36,550 nt of DNA, taken from NCBI GenBank assembly GCA_025997955.1, contig BNVH01000034.1, positions 1 through 36,550 on the forward strand, given 5' to 3'. Source of the stretch: Synergistales bacterium (GTDB taxonomy: Bacteria > Synergistota > Synergistia > Synergistales > Aminobacteriaceae). The translations under genes and the position numbers were made by a program. The notes beneath the pieces are model-generated. The model did not search any database and was not told where the DNA came from. It saw nothing but the letters and a program-made list of their open reading frames with translations. Position 1 is the stretch's first letter. Each line of letters opens with the position of its first letter. Below, in pieces: positions 1 through 8,602 of this stretch.

Positions 1-117
1 ACATATGTCAAATCTAACAAACTGAAAATTAGCGGTAAACAGAGTATCTTGAAAGCTATGCTTGACGAAGACTACCTCTTTCAGATAATTGGGAATTTTT
101 CAAGTGAAAGTTTATGA
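1..117 (+). CDS. C-terminal end of an unrecognised protein, cut by the window edge
   Basis: The frame is open from base 1 to a TGA at 115-117, giving 38 residues rich in Lys, Ser, Asp and Leu and ending in FSSESL. I do not recognise the family. It lies on the cas strand and ends 110 bp before the preferred cas3 start, so it may be the gene preceding the operon. A candidate cas promoter lies inside its last codons. An open frame this short could also be chance. Confidence 0.4.
   Translation, partial: TYVKSNKLKISGKQSILKAMLDEDYLFQIIGNFSSESL
62..89 (+). promoter_or_regulatory. Candidate sigma70 promoter for the cas operon
   Basis: TTGACG (62-67) and GATAAT (84-89) are separated by 16 bp, close to the sigma70 consensus. 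Transcription would begin near 96, about 130 nt before the preferred cas3 start at 228. The site overlaps the 3' end of the upstream frame. No other good pair was seen between 90 and 227. Confidence 0.4.
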
Positions 118-227
118 AACGGCCGTGTCAAATAGAATGTAGCGCCGAAAGTCATGAAAGGTTACGGAACAAGCAGGGTTATAGAACAAGCGTTAAAAGA
201 TTCGTTAAGAGAAAGGAAGTGTACCGC

Positions 228-2768
228 ATGGCAAGCCAAAAAATTTCTCATATTACCGAAGCTCTTTGGGCAAAATCAAATCCACGAAAAAGTTTGATAA
301 CGCACATGCTTGAAACCGGACACACGGCGCAGGTTCTATTGGAAGAAGGCGCCTTGCGTCCGGTTTTGCCCCTATTGGCGGATTGGTTGAGTTTAACGCT
401 TGAGCAAACCCTATCATTAGTTGGTTATATCGCGGGTCTGCACGACATAGGCAAAGCGCATCCGATGTTTCAGGTTTCCGGCAAAGAGGACTTTGCGCAG
501 GTCTTGTGGGAAGAAGGGTTGCTTCATAAAAGCGTACAAAAAGGCGAATTTCGCCACGAGAAATATTCGGCTCGCATCCTGAAAGAGATTTGGAAGACTG
601 ACACACCGACAAATGAGGAAATTTCGGAAATGCTCCGCGCTGCCATAGCCTTACACCACCAGGGCAAAAATGGAGCCTCAGCGGAGATTCCTAAAAATCG
701 TAAGCCAACAGAGTGGAGGAAAATGCAAGAAGAGATTGAAAGCGTCATCCGCGAAGAATTTAAACCTCCGCTTGAAGCTCTGACGAGGTGCGTTCACTAT
801 GATGCCGCCGCTATGACGCTGATGGGCGTCGTCATTCTGGCGGATTGGATTGCTTCCGGCGCTGATTTTTCTACGAACGACATATCTCTCAGAGACACAG
901 TTCTTGAAGTCATAGAAGATTACGGTCTGCGTTCGCAAAAATCCTTCCCCTGTTATGAAAATTTCTGCGATCTCTTTACGGAGTTTCAACCGTCGCATAT
1001 GCGAGAGCTTCAAAAGGCGTGCGAGGAACTTGATAAAAACGCCGCGCGTCTTGTGGTCATCGAAGCGCCAATGGGAGAGGGAAAGACAGAAGCGGCTCTG
1101 TATCTGACCTCTCATATGATAAAAAACACGGGTAAGACAGGTTTTTATATCGCGATGCCGACGGCGGCGACCGGGAATCAGATGTATTTTCGTATGGAAA
1201 AACTGCTCAAAGAGCACGGCGCGGGCGATGCGCGTCTGATGCATGGCATGGCTTGGATTGTGGAAGAGGCGCAACAGAAATATCAAAGCAATATCGACGA
1301 CAGCGATGACAGCGACGCGGCAAACGACTGGCTGAGGCCGCTTCGCAAGGCGATGCTCGGTCAATACGGCGTGGGAACAGTCGATCAGACTATGATGGCG
1401 GCAATGACCGTAAAATATGGAGTTTTGCGGTTGCTTGGCCTCATGGGAAAAACGCTCATCATAGACGAGGTTCACGCCTATGATACTTACATGAATACAA
1501 TTATCGAGAGACTTTTGGAGTGGTGCGGCGCGTTGAAAATCCCCGTTGTATTACTCTCCGCGACGCTTCCGGCAAAGAAGAAAGAAAATTTGCTAAAATC
1601 GTACGGCGCGCGTATCAACGCCCGACTCAGTTCCACTTATCCCCTCATAACCGTTGTAAACGAGGATAAAGCGCTTAATGAAATATCGGTGGCCGGCGTA
1701 CACATGAAAAGAGAATTCCACATCCATCCGCAAAATATTCTTGGGGACATACAAGCAACGGCAAATTTCGCGTTTAACTTGGCCGAAAAAGGCGGCTGCG
1801 TTTGCGTGATGCTCAACACCGTCAAGCGCGCTCAAGAGGTCTATAAGGCGCTTCGTGAAATGAGATTTGGCGGAACTCTAAAGTTATTTCACGCCCGGTT
1901 TTTGGCTGAGGACAGACAAAGAATTGAGGACGAAGCCGTCCTCATGTTCGGAAAAAACGCCGGTAATTCACGCCCCAAGTCCGCTATCTTGGTCTGCACG
2001 CAAGTTGTCGAACAATCGCTTGATCTCGATTTCGACCTCATGATAACTGAGCTTGCCCCTATAGACCTATTGCTTCAACGCCTCGGACGCCTGTGCAGGC
2101 ACGACGGGACAAAAAGACCGGACTGGTACTCAAAGCCCAATGCTCACGTATTGCTGTGTCCCTGCGAGAAATATAAAACTTATCTCCCGATGTACGAGCC
2201 TCTGACGCTTCGCAGGACGCAAGCTCTTCTGGAGCGGTCTGATGTGCTTTCAATTCCTTCCACAATGCGAGAGATGATAGAGTACGTCTACAGTGGCGAA
2301 GCAAGAGATGAGGATTTGAGTGTTGAGGCGGCGCGAAAGGCTTTCAAGGAAGCATTGGAGGGAGGAAATGCAGAAGCAGTCACTCTTCCTGAACCACACG
2401 CGGATTACGCATTCATCACAGAATGCGATGACTTGTTCGGAGACGCTGACGATGAATCGGCGCTATTCCGCGCGGTGAAAACCAGATTAAGCGAGCCATC
2501 CCTGCGTGTAGCTCTTGTGCCGGAAGAATGGATCGAGCAAGCCAAAAAAGCGCCTCACGACCGCGAGACTAGTAAGAAAATCCTGCAAAAAAGCGTAAGC
2601 CTGCGCATGGATTCCGTTTCGTTTTTGACGGACGATACGGAGCGTGGCGAGGGGTTGTTGAGAGACTGTCGATTGCTGCCTATGCAAGATAATTCTTATT
2701 ATTGTGAAAATAGAGAAATTCTCTATAATGAGGAACTGGGTGTTGAAGTTCAGAGCAAGGCGAGATGA
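228..2768 (+). CDS. cas3: CRISPR-associated helicase-nuclease Cas3 (type I-E)
   Basis: Cas3 is the effector that Cascade recruits to nick, unwind and degrade target DNA. From the preferred start the protein is 846 aa. An N-terminal HD nuclease domain carries GLHDIGKAH (HD near residues 72-73), a later HHQGK and LADWIAS. An SF2 helicase follows with Walker A PMGEGKT (about 280), DEVH box IIDEVHAYD (about 412), SATLP (about 443) and motif VI QRLGRLCRH (about 614). The HD and helicase domains are fused as usual, and the length is normal for I-E. The frame opens further upstream at ATG 114, but ATG 228 is preceded by AAGGAAG and gives the expected N-terminus, so the 38-residue extension is probably not translated. 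It is the first gene of the cas operon, and cas8e starts 4 bp after its stop. Confidence 0.96.
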   Translation: MASQKISHITEALWAKSNPRKSLITHMLETGHTAQVLLEEGALRPVLPLLADWLSLTLEQTLSLVGYIAGLHDIGKAHPMFQVSGKEDFAQVLWEEGLLHKSVQKGEFRHEKYSARILKEIWKTDTPTNEEISEMLRAAIALHHQGKNGASAEIPKNRKPTEWRKMQEEIESVIREEFKPPLEALTRCVHYDAAAMTLMGVVILADWIASGADFSTNDISLRDTVLEVIEDYGLRSQKSFPCYENFCDLFTEFQPSHMRELQKACEELDKNAARLVVIEAPMGEGKTEAALYLTSHMIKNTGKTGFYIAMPTAATGNQMYFRMEKLLKEHGAGDARLMHGMAWIVEEAQQKYQSNIDDSDDSDAANDWLRPLRKAMLGQYGVGTVDQTMMAAMTVKYGVLRLLGLMGKTLIIDEVHAYDTYMNTIIERLLEWCGALKIPVVLLSATLPAKKKENLLKSYGARINARLSSTYPLITVVNEDKALNEISVAGVHMKREFHIHPQNILGDIQATANFAFNLAEKGGCVCVMLNTVKRAQEVYKALREMRFGGTLKLFHARFLAEDRQRIEDEAVLMFGKNAGNSRPKSAILVCTQVVEQSLDLDFDLMITELAPIDLLLQRLGRLCRHDGTKRPDWYSKPNAHVLLCPCEKYKTYLPMYEPLTLRRTQALLERSDVLSIPSTMREMIEYVYSGEARDEDLSVEAARKAFKEALEGGNAEAVTLPEPHADYAFITECDDLFGDADDESALFRAVKTRLSEPSLRVALVPEEWIEQAKKAPHDRETSKKILQKSVSLRMDSVSFLTDDTERGEGLLRDCRLLPMQDNSYYCENREILYNEELGVEVQSKAR

Positions 2769-2772
2769 GAGA

Positions 2773-4266
2773 ATGGCGAAATATGACATTTTGAGAGAAC
2801 CGTGGCTGCCGCTCTTGAAAAAAGACGACAAACTCGAGAAAGTCGGCCTGATGGACGCGCTCAAAAACGCGCATGACTACGCGGAGGTTGTGGGGGAAAA
2901 CCCGCTTGAAACCGCATCTATTCTCCGTCTGCTTATTGCTTTTTTGATGGACGCTTACCGGCTTGAAAATACAGGAGACAGAAAGCGGCTTTATAAAGCC
3001 GGGCAATTCGACGGGCAACTCTTTGAAGACTACGTAACACGATGTATTGACGAGGGCGCGAGCTTCGATCTCTTCGACGAAAAGCGCCCGTTCATGCAGA
3101 GCGCGTATGACAAGGAGATTGATAAAGAACAAAAACCCGTCGCAGTTCTATCACACGCGTTGCCAAGCGGAAATAATCACACACACTTCGACCACCGATT
3201 AGAGACAGAACATGTCTTAACAACAGCACAATGTTTGCCGAAAATATTGGCTTCTTATGTGTTTGCGTGTGCAATGACACAGGGTTACCCCTCATCGGTG
3301 AATGGAACGCCCTGTTTTTATATTTTTTGCAACGGGGAAACCCTGTTTGAGACGCTCGTTTTCAACATGATGTCGTCTGCTGAAATGCCTAAAAATAAAA
3401 TGGGCGAACCAGCATGGCGTAGCAAAGCTACCGTGACGCCAAAAGAACAGCGGGCCGCCGTGTCCATATTGGAGGCGATGACCTTCATGCCAAGACGCGT
3501 TACGCTTGTTCCGCCAGACAATGATGGGTACATGCGAAAGGTTTATTTTCAGCAGGGCCTGAATTTTTCGAAAGAAGGATCTTGGGAGGATTCTCACGTT
3601 GCTTGTAAACGAAATAAAAAAGGCGAACTCTATACGCTAAAACCGGATACAAGCAGAGCCTGTTGGCGTGATCTGGGTACGCTTGCCGCAAACAACGAAG
3701 ACAAAGGCGCGAATGTTCAGCCTCCGGTGATTCGTCAATTAGGTAACGTCACGGATTCCGAAGCAATTGTGGATTTGCAGATGTTTGGTTTAGTCACCAA
3801 TAAGGCTAAGTACGAGGATTGGATTCAAGACCGCCTGCGCGTACCATATCAAATATTAGAAGAATACGATCTTGGCGCTCAATTGCGAAAAGATATTGAC
3901 GCCATTGAAAGCGTTGCACGAATCGTACATTGGGCAGCCGCGTCTATGAATTTCAAAAAAGCGGACAAAAAGGATGAATTCGCTCTTCAAATTCAGGCGC
4001 GATTTTTTGACGCCATGCATAGATATTTATTCGGCAATTATTTGAAGAAACTCTCCAAAGCGGACGTAACTTCTGATGAATGGACAAAACCACTGATTGA
4101 GGATTTGAACAATCAGCTTCAAAAGGCCAGCAACGAGGCGCTGACAAGCGCGACAGAACGTCTTGGTTTTTCGGCTCGCGGCATGGAGGCCGCCGCGACT
4201 GCCCTGCGATTCGCCGCGTTTCGTCGCGGTAAAATCTTAAGAGAAAGGGAGTGGTGGAATGAGTGA
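2773..4266 (+). CDS. cas8e: Cascade large subunit Cas8e (Cse1/CasA)
   Basis: This is the large Cascade subunit, which recognises the PAM, helps open target DNA and docks Cas3. The predicted 497-aa product begins with the family-typical pattern, a short lead then LREPWLPLL, followed by the DALKNAHDY and LRLLIAFLMDAY segments. The C-terminal part is helical, as expected for the four-helix bundle. The open frame reaches upstream to 2704 inside cas3, but ATG 2773 restores the conserved N-terminus and lies 4 bp after the cas3 stop. Its stop overlaps the cse2 start by 8 bp, so translation is probably coupled. The identity rests on the N-terminal signature, length and exact position in the I-E order. 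Confidence 0.93.
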   Translation: MAKYDILREPWLPLLKKDDKLEKVGLMDALKNAHDYAEVVGENPLETASILRLLIAFLMDAYRLENTGDRKRLYKAGQFDGQLFEDYVTRCIDEGASFDLFDEKRPFMQSAYDKEIDKEQKPVAVLSHALPSGNNHTHFDHRLETEHVLTTAQCLPKILASYVFACAMTQGYPSSVNGTPCFYIFCNGETLFETLVFNMMSSAEMPKNKMGEPAWRSKATVTPKEQRAAVSILEAMTFMPRRVTLVPPDNDGYMRKVYFQQGLNFSKEGSWEDSHVACKRNKKGELYTLKPDTSRACWRDLGTLAANNEDKGANVQPPVIRQLGNVTDSEAIVDLQMFGLVTNKAKYEDWIQDRLRVPYQILEEYDLGAQLRKDIDAIESVARIVHWAAASMNFKKADKKDEFALQIQARFFDAMHRYLFGNYLKKLSKADVTSDEWTKPLIEDLNNQLQKASNEALTSATERLGFSARGMEAAATALRFAAFRRGKILREREWWNE

Positions 4267-4831
4267 AAACCCGTACCTGCAAGGGCTTGACCGTCTAAGT
4301 GACGCTCAGCGCGCCGGCCTGAAACGTTGCGCCGGCAAACCGCTTCGCGAGGCGGACGCGCTGGCGCTCAGCGCATTTTATTCCATAGTACACTATGACA
4401 ATTTGCCATTATGGAAAGTGGAGATAATCTTTGCCATGGTCGCCATGACTTGCCTATGGAGAGCGGAAGAGCGAAAAAATCCCAGATCGTTCATCGGTTG
4501 TTTGGTTCATCTGGTTTCGGACGGGCAAGCGGGGTCAGAAGTGTTGAATGGGCGCCTGCGTGGGTTGCTGGATACGGCATGGCATGAAACGGATTTTTTG
4601 AATCTGAAGCTCTATCGATTGGTTCGGAGAATCAAAACTAACGGAGATTACCTCGATTTTGACGCACTGTTGAAAGATTTGTTGCGCTGGGATCATCAGA
4701 GCAAATACATTCAACTCAGATGGGCAAGAGAGTTTTTTGGTCGCGTAAAACCGGCGGAAACGGACACGGACGAACAAGATGATAGTGAGGCCGGCGATAC
4801 ACAAGAGGAGGAAACCGACGATGTTGTTTGA
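4259..4831 (+). CDS. cse2: Cascade small subunit Cse2 (CasB/Cas11e)
   Basis: Cse2 forms the dimer along the belly of Cascade that stabilises the crRNA and the displaced target strand. The 190-aa product is mostly helical and includes the segment FNLKLYRLVRRIKT-like region near residues 112-125, with a basic patch expected for nucleic-acid contact. The last 25 residues are strongly acidic (Asp/Glu-rich tail), probably disordered. It starts inside cas8e (8-bp overlap) and ends inside cas7e (11-bp overlap). Sequence conservation is low in this family, so the call depends on size, helical character and position. Confidence 0.88.
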   Translation: MSENPYLQGLDRLSDAQRAGLKRCAGKPLREADALALSAFYSIVHYDNLPLWKVEIIFAMVAMTCLWRAEERKNPRSFIGCLVHLVSDGQAGSEVLNGRLRGLLDTAWHETDFLNLKLYRLVRRIKTNGDYLDFDALLKDLLRWDHQSKYIQLRWAREFFGRVKPAETDTDEQDDSEAGDTQEEETDDVV

Positions 4832-6047
4832 AATCCATATGTTGAAGAACTACCCGCCCACGAACTTGAACCGAGACGACACTGGCAGCCCGAAAAGTTG
4901 CATTTTCGGCGGCACGCAGCGCGGGCGCATATCAAGCCAAAGTCTGAAGCGGGCTTGGCGCATGTCGGAGAGGTTTGAAAAACTCCTGCAAAAGCCGGGA
5001 ATCCGCACACGTCATTTGCCGGATTTGGTAGCCGAAAAACTCGCGGAGCGCGGCATGGCGAAGGACATCATTGAGGCATGGAAGTCCAAGATTACCGGCA
5101 TCGCTAATAAAAAGGGTACTGAGAACCCAAAAGGCAGAACATCTCAGATTATCATCTATGCACCCGATGATATAGAGGCTGTAGCTGACATGGTACAGAC
5201 CATGAATCTTGATGAGTTTGCAGAAAAGGAGGAAGTAAACAAGAAAAAGAAAAGTAATAAGGAAGGCCCATTTGAGAAGAAATTTAAGGAAAAAGAAAAG
5301 GAGGTCGAGGATCGATCAGTTACGCTTGATATTGCTCTGTTTGGTCGCATGGTAACCGCTGCCGCATTCCGCAATGTTGAGGCGGCGATGCAAGTAGCTC
5401 ATGCCATATCTACCCACACGGTCACGCGAGAGAGTGATTTCTACACGGCAGTCGATGACTGGCTTGAAGCAAAAGGAAAGACGGAGGATGAATCGCCGGA
5501 AGAGAACGTATCTAACGACGGTAACGTCAACGAATCAGGCGCTGGCATGATGGGAGACATTGATTTCAATTCCTGCTGCTATTACATCTACGCCGCAATC
5601 GACAGTGACAAATTGACTGAAAACCTCAAAGATTCGCCGGATAAGCAAGCCCTGATAGACTGTGTTTTACCGGGTATTGTGGAGGTTATGGCGTTTTCTA
5701 ACCCATCAGGCAAACAGAACAGCTTTGCCGGACATATTTTCCCCGATCTTCTTATTGTCGAGGTCAAGGACGACAATGTACCTGCAAGCTACGCCAACGC
5801 TTTTGCAGAACCGGCAAAAATCGGCTACGCGCGCGAAAAAGGAGAAGTCGGCCTTGTAGCCGACAGCGTACAAAAGCTGGCTGCTGAAATTGATATGATG
5901 AAGAAGGCTTATTCTTTGGAAGTGAAACATCGCGCCTGGTTCTGCCCGAGGTATGAATCCATTGCCCCACTAGAGGCGGAGGCGGAAATCGTTAAGTCTT
6001 TCACAGACATGAAAGAACTGCTGACGGCTTGGGGCAGGGGCGAGTAA
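4821..6047 (+). CDS. cas7e: Cascade backbone subunit Cas7e (Cse4/CasC)
   Basis: Cas7e polymerises along the crRNA spacer as the backbone of Cascade. The 408-aa product opens with the family-typical FEIHMLKNYPPTNLNRDD and then GGTQRGRISSQSLKRAWR (about 30-47). It later shows TLDIALFGRM and QVAHAISTHTV. ATG 4821 is chosen over ATG 4779 because it gives this conserved start and has AGAGGAGG just upstream. Two charged stretches make it longer than the roughly 360-aa E. coli protein: a Lys/Glu-rich block at about 131-163 and an acidic linker near 225-245. Both probably lie in surface loops. It follows cse2 with overlap and precedes cas5e by 6 bp. Confidence 0.95.
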   Translation: MLFEIHMLKNYPPTNLNRDDTGSPKSCIFGGTQRGRISSQSLKRAWRMSERFEKLLQKPGIRTRHLPDLVAEKLAERGMAKDIIEAWKSKITGIANKKGTENPKGRTSQIIIYAPDDIEAVADMVQTMNLDEFAEKEEVNKKKKSNKEGPFEKKFKEKEKEVEDRSVTLDIALFGRMVTAAAFRNVEAAMQVAHAISTHTVTRESDFYTAVDDWLEAKGKTEDESPEENVSNDGNVNESGAGMMGDIDFNSCCYYIYAAIDSDKLTENLKDSPDKQALIDCVLPGIVEVMAFSNPSGKQNSFAGHIFPDLLIVEVKDDNVPASYANAFAEPAKIGYAREKGEVGLVADSVQKLAAEIDMMKKAYSLEVKHRAWFCPRYESIAPLEAEAEIVKSFTDMKELLTAWGRGE

Positions 6048-6053
6048 ACCGTC

Positions 6054-6734
6054 ATGAGAATTGTCTTCCTGCGGTTAGAGGGCGTTCTTCAAAGTTGGGG
6101 GGAGCGCTCCAAATGGGACGACAGAGACAGCGGCGAATTTCCGACTAGATCGGGAGTTATAGGTCTGCTCGGTTGTTGCATGGGTATTCCGCGCGAGGAT
6201 GAGCGGTTGGTCGAAATCTCTGATAATTTACATGTGGCTTTCCGCGCGGATAGAGCCGGAAGCCTCCTGTTCGATTTTCACACCGTTCAACCTAAAGGTA
6301 AATTGATGACCGCGAATGGTAAATATAGAAACGGCCCTATCGTTTCCCATCGCGCCTATTTGCAGGACGCCTCTTTTCTGGCGCTTCTCTTTGGCTCGGA
6401 TTATCTTCTGGACGCTTGTGTGAACGCGCTCAAGTGTCCCGTATGGACGCCCTACTTGGGGCGAAAGAGTTGCGTGCCAACGAAGCCGTTGTTTGAGGGA
6501 GAAAGCATTGAGTTTGGTTCCCCCGAAGAAGCGCTTCGCGAATGGCCTCAACCGCCCAAGTCTTCAACCTCTAAGAAACCGAGATATGACGCCCAATGCA
6601 GAGTATGGATAGAATCCACGGACAGCGCCGGCCGGTTGACGCGTCAGGATCGCCTTACAAAGGTTGCCCCTCGCGCTTTCACTTGGGGAAGATATAGCGA
6701 AGACGCAATTGAGATCGAAAGAGGTGGGGCGTAA
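6054..6734 (+). CDS. cas5e: Cascade subunit Cas5e (CasD)
   Basis: Cas5e caps the 5' handle of the crRNA in Cascade. The 226-aa product starts with the RRM-like strand IVFLRLEGVLQSWGE followed by a segment ending in PTRSGVIGLLGCCMGI, both diagnostic of the family. Its middle contains VQPKGKLMTANGK and a SHRAYLQDASF-like strand, also typical. Length is normal. Its stop overlaps the cas6e start by one base, so the two are probably translationally coupled. ATG 6054 is the only start giving the complete N-terminal strand. Confidence 0.94.
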   Translation: MRIVFLRLEGVLQSWGERSKWDDRDSGEFPTRSGVIGLLGCCMGIPREDERLVEISDNLHVAFRADRAGSLLFDFHTVQPKGKLMTANGKYRNGPIVSHRAYLQDASFLALLFGSDYLLDACVNALKCPVWTPYLGRKSCVPTKPLFEGESIEFGSPEEALREWPQPPKSSTSKKPRYDAQCRVWIESTDSAGRLTRQDRLTKVAPRAFTWGRYSEDAIEIERGGA

Positions 6735-7363
6735 TGTATCGAACGAGGCTTTTGCTTGACATATCACACCCCTCCGCGCGGCAGGGATTGAGGAACTGCC
6801 ATGATATGCACCGAAACCTGCTGCGGGCGTTCTCTGACTCGTCGCGCGCCGAAGCCGGTCTGCTCTATCGCGTTTTCTCAGGTGATAAAAACATCGCGGT
6901 CTACGTACAAAGTGAGCTGAAACCGGATGTAACAAAGTTTTTGAAGGTTGGTTTTCATGCTGACCAAAACGGCAGTCCACTTGATATAACGCCTCTTAGG
7001 GAACACTTTAAGCAAGGACGGAGCTTTCGGTTCAACTTGCTTTGCTATCCGAGCAAAAAAAGTAAGGAAAAATCCGGCGAAGGCAGGAATAGCCGCCGTG
7101 TTTTTCTGAAAAGCGAGGAAGAAAGGGCGGCGTGGATTTCACAAAAAGGCGAACAGTACGGTTTTTCCGTAGCCAATCTTACGGAAAAAGCCTCGTTTTC
7201 CCTGAATGGCGGCAAAAACAACGCGCCGATTCACTATTACGCCGTGGAATACGAAGGCGTTTTGGCGATACGAGACGAAGTGAACTTCTGGAATGGCTAT
7301 TGCGGAGGAATCGGCGCTGGGAAACCTTATGGCTTGGGACTCTTGCTGTTAAAATCGGTGTGA
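6734..7363 (+). CDS. cas6e: crRNA-processing endoribonuclease Cas6e (Cse3/CasE)
   Basis: Cas6e cuts the pre-crRNA at the base of the repeat hairpin and stays bound to the 3' stem-loop. The 209-aa protein opens with TRLLLDISHPSARQ. It has CHDMHRNLLRAF at about 22-33, where His26 matches the catalytic histidine position of the family. It ends with the glycine-rich loop GGIGAGKPYGLGLL. Its likely substrate is the array repeat downstream, which contains a CCCCAC/GTGGGG stem. Cleavage in the usual place would leave the 8-nt handle AUGAACCG. It lies between cas5e and cas1 with minimal spacing. Confidence 0.93.
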   Translation: MYRTRLLLDISHPSARQGLRNCHDMHRNLLRAFSDSSRAEAGLLYRVFSGDKNIAVYVQSELKPDVTKFLKVGFHADQNGSPLDITPLREHFKQGRSFRFNLLCYPSKKSKEKSGEGRNSRRVFLKSEEERAAWISQKGEQYGFSVANLTEKASFSLNGGKNNAPIHYYAVEYEGVLAIRDEVNFWNGYCGGIGAGKPYGLGLLLLKSV

Positions 7364-7366
7364 AAG

Positions 7367-8308
7367 ATGCCTAAAAATCTAAGGATACTCCCAAAGCTAC
7401 GCGACAGCCTATCGTTCCTCTACGTCGAGCACGCGATTATCGAACAGGACGCAATGGCGATTGTCATGATTCGTAAAGACGAACGCACTCCCATACCTAT
7501 AGCGTCTATAACTACGCTTATGGTAGGCCCCGGTGTCTCAATTACTCACGCCGCGATACGGGCTATAAGCGATAACGGCTGTATGGTCATATGGTGCGGA
7601 GAACGCGCATCGCGTTTTTATGCCTCGGGAACCGGAGAAACGCGCAGCGCCGCAAATTTGCTGTTACAGGTGCGGCTGTGCGTGGACGACGAAGGACATA
7701 TGGAAGTCGTGCGGCGCATGTACACGCGAAGATTTCCCAATATGGACTGCACCGGGATGTCGTTGCAGCAAATTCGAGGGCTTGAGGGAATTAGGATGCG
7801 AGAGGCCTATAAAATGGCCTCTAAAACAAGCGGGGTAAAATGGACAAAACGCGAGTATAAAACAGAAGACTGGGACGACAGCGACGATATAAACCGCGCG
7901 TTGTCGTACGCTAACGTGATTTTATATGGCATTTGCCATGCCGCGATTATTTCGTTGGGCTTTTCCACCGGGTTGGGGTTTGTTCACACGGGAAAAATGC
8001 TGTCGTTCGTGTATGACGTAGCTGACTTATATAAAGCGGAGACGACTATTCCCGCAGCGTTTTCCGCTGTCGCGCAATGGCTCAGAACGCGCAAAGACGA
8101 GTCGCGCGGCGAGCTTGACAGAACGGTTCGCGTTCAATGTCGTCAGGTTTTCAACGCGCAAAAAATCCTGAAAAGACTCCCTGAAGATATTGCGTGGATT
8201 TTTTCCATGGAGAGAGGCTCGGAGGGAGTCGACGCACTGACGACTGGCAACTTGTGGGATAACGACGAAAGCATCCAAGGCGGCAAAAACTACGCTGGGG
8301 AGGAATGA
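7367..8308 (+). CDS. cas1: CRISPR integrase Cas1 (type I-E)
   Basis: Cas1 is the catalytic subunit of the Cas1-Cas2 complex that inserts new spacers at the leader-proximal repeat. The 313-aa protein contains the I-E start LPKLRDSLSFLYVEHA. Its metal-binding residues are Glu140 in RGLEGIRMRE, His207 in FVHTGK, and Asp217/Asp220 in YDVADLYKAE. All catalytic residues are present, so adaptation should be possible. It begins 3 bp after cas6e and its stop codon overlaps the first codon of cas2. Confidence 0.95.
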   Translation: MPKNLRILPKLRDSLSFLYVEHAIIEQDAMAIVMIRKDERTPIPIASITTLMVGPGVSITHAAIRAISDNGCMVIWCGERASRFYASGTGETRSAANLLLQVRLCVDDEGHMEVVRRMYTRRFPNMDCTGMSLQQIRGLEGIRMREAYKMASKTSGVKWTKREYKTEDWDDSDDINRALSYANVILYGICHAAIISLGFSTGLGFVHTGKMLSFVYDVADLYKAETTIPAAFSAVAQWLRTRKDESRGELDRTVRVQCRQVFNAQKILKRLPEDIAWIFSMERGSEGVDALTTGNLWDNDESIQGGKNYAGEE

Positions 8309-8583
8309 CTATGGTGCTGATCTCCATGGAAAATGTTTCCGAGAGTTTGCGCGGTGAATGCACGAGGTTTATGTTGGAAATCAAAGCGGGCGTGTTTTTG
8401 GGTACGATAAGCGCGGCCGTTCGTGAGTTGCTCTGGGAGAAAGTAAAGCAAAACTGCGGTAGCGGCGGCGCCGTTCTGGCATATTCGGCCCAAACCGAGC
8501 AGGGGTTTAAGCTCGAAATGTGGGGAAATCCTCATAGAACCGTAGTAGACTTAGACGGTGTTTTTTTGATCAAAACGGCTTAA
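8305..8583 (+). CDS. cas2: CRISPR adaptation protein Cas2 (type I-E, CasB-operon form)
   Basis: Cas2e dimerises and scaffolds two Cas1 dimers during spacer acquisition. The 92-aa protein has the I-E signature VLISMENVSESLRGE, followed by TRFMLEIKAGVFLG and a tryptophan-containing helix. ATG 8305 overlaps the cas1 stop; ATG 8311, two codons on, is an equally good start. The gene ends only 19 bp before the first CRISPR repeat, leaving little room for a leader (see findings). Confidence 0.94.
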   Translation: MTMVLISMENVSESLRGECTRFMLEIKAGVFLGTISAAVRELLWEKVKQNCGSGGAVLAYSAQTEQGFKLEMWGNPHRTVVDLDGVFLIKTA

Positions 8584-8602
8584 TTACTGAAAAAGAGGAA
8601 GT

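Noticed and set aside
678..1475. 265-codon open frame on minus opposite cas3
   Set aside because: It lies antisense to motif-bearing cas3, has no family signature and no good start context.
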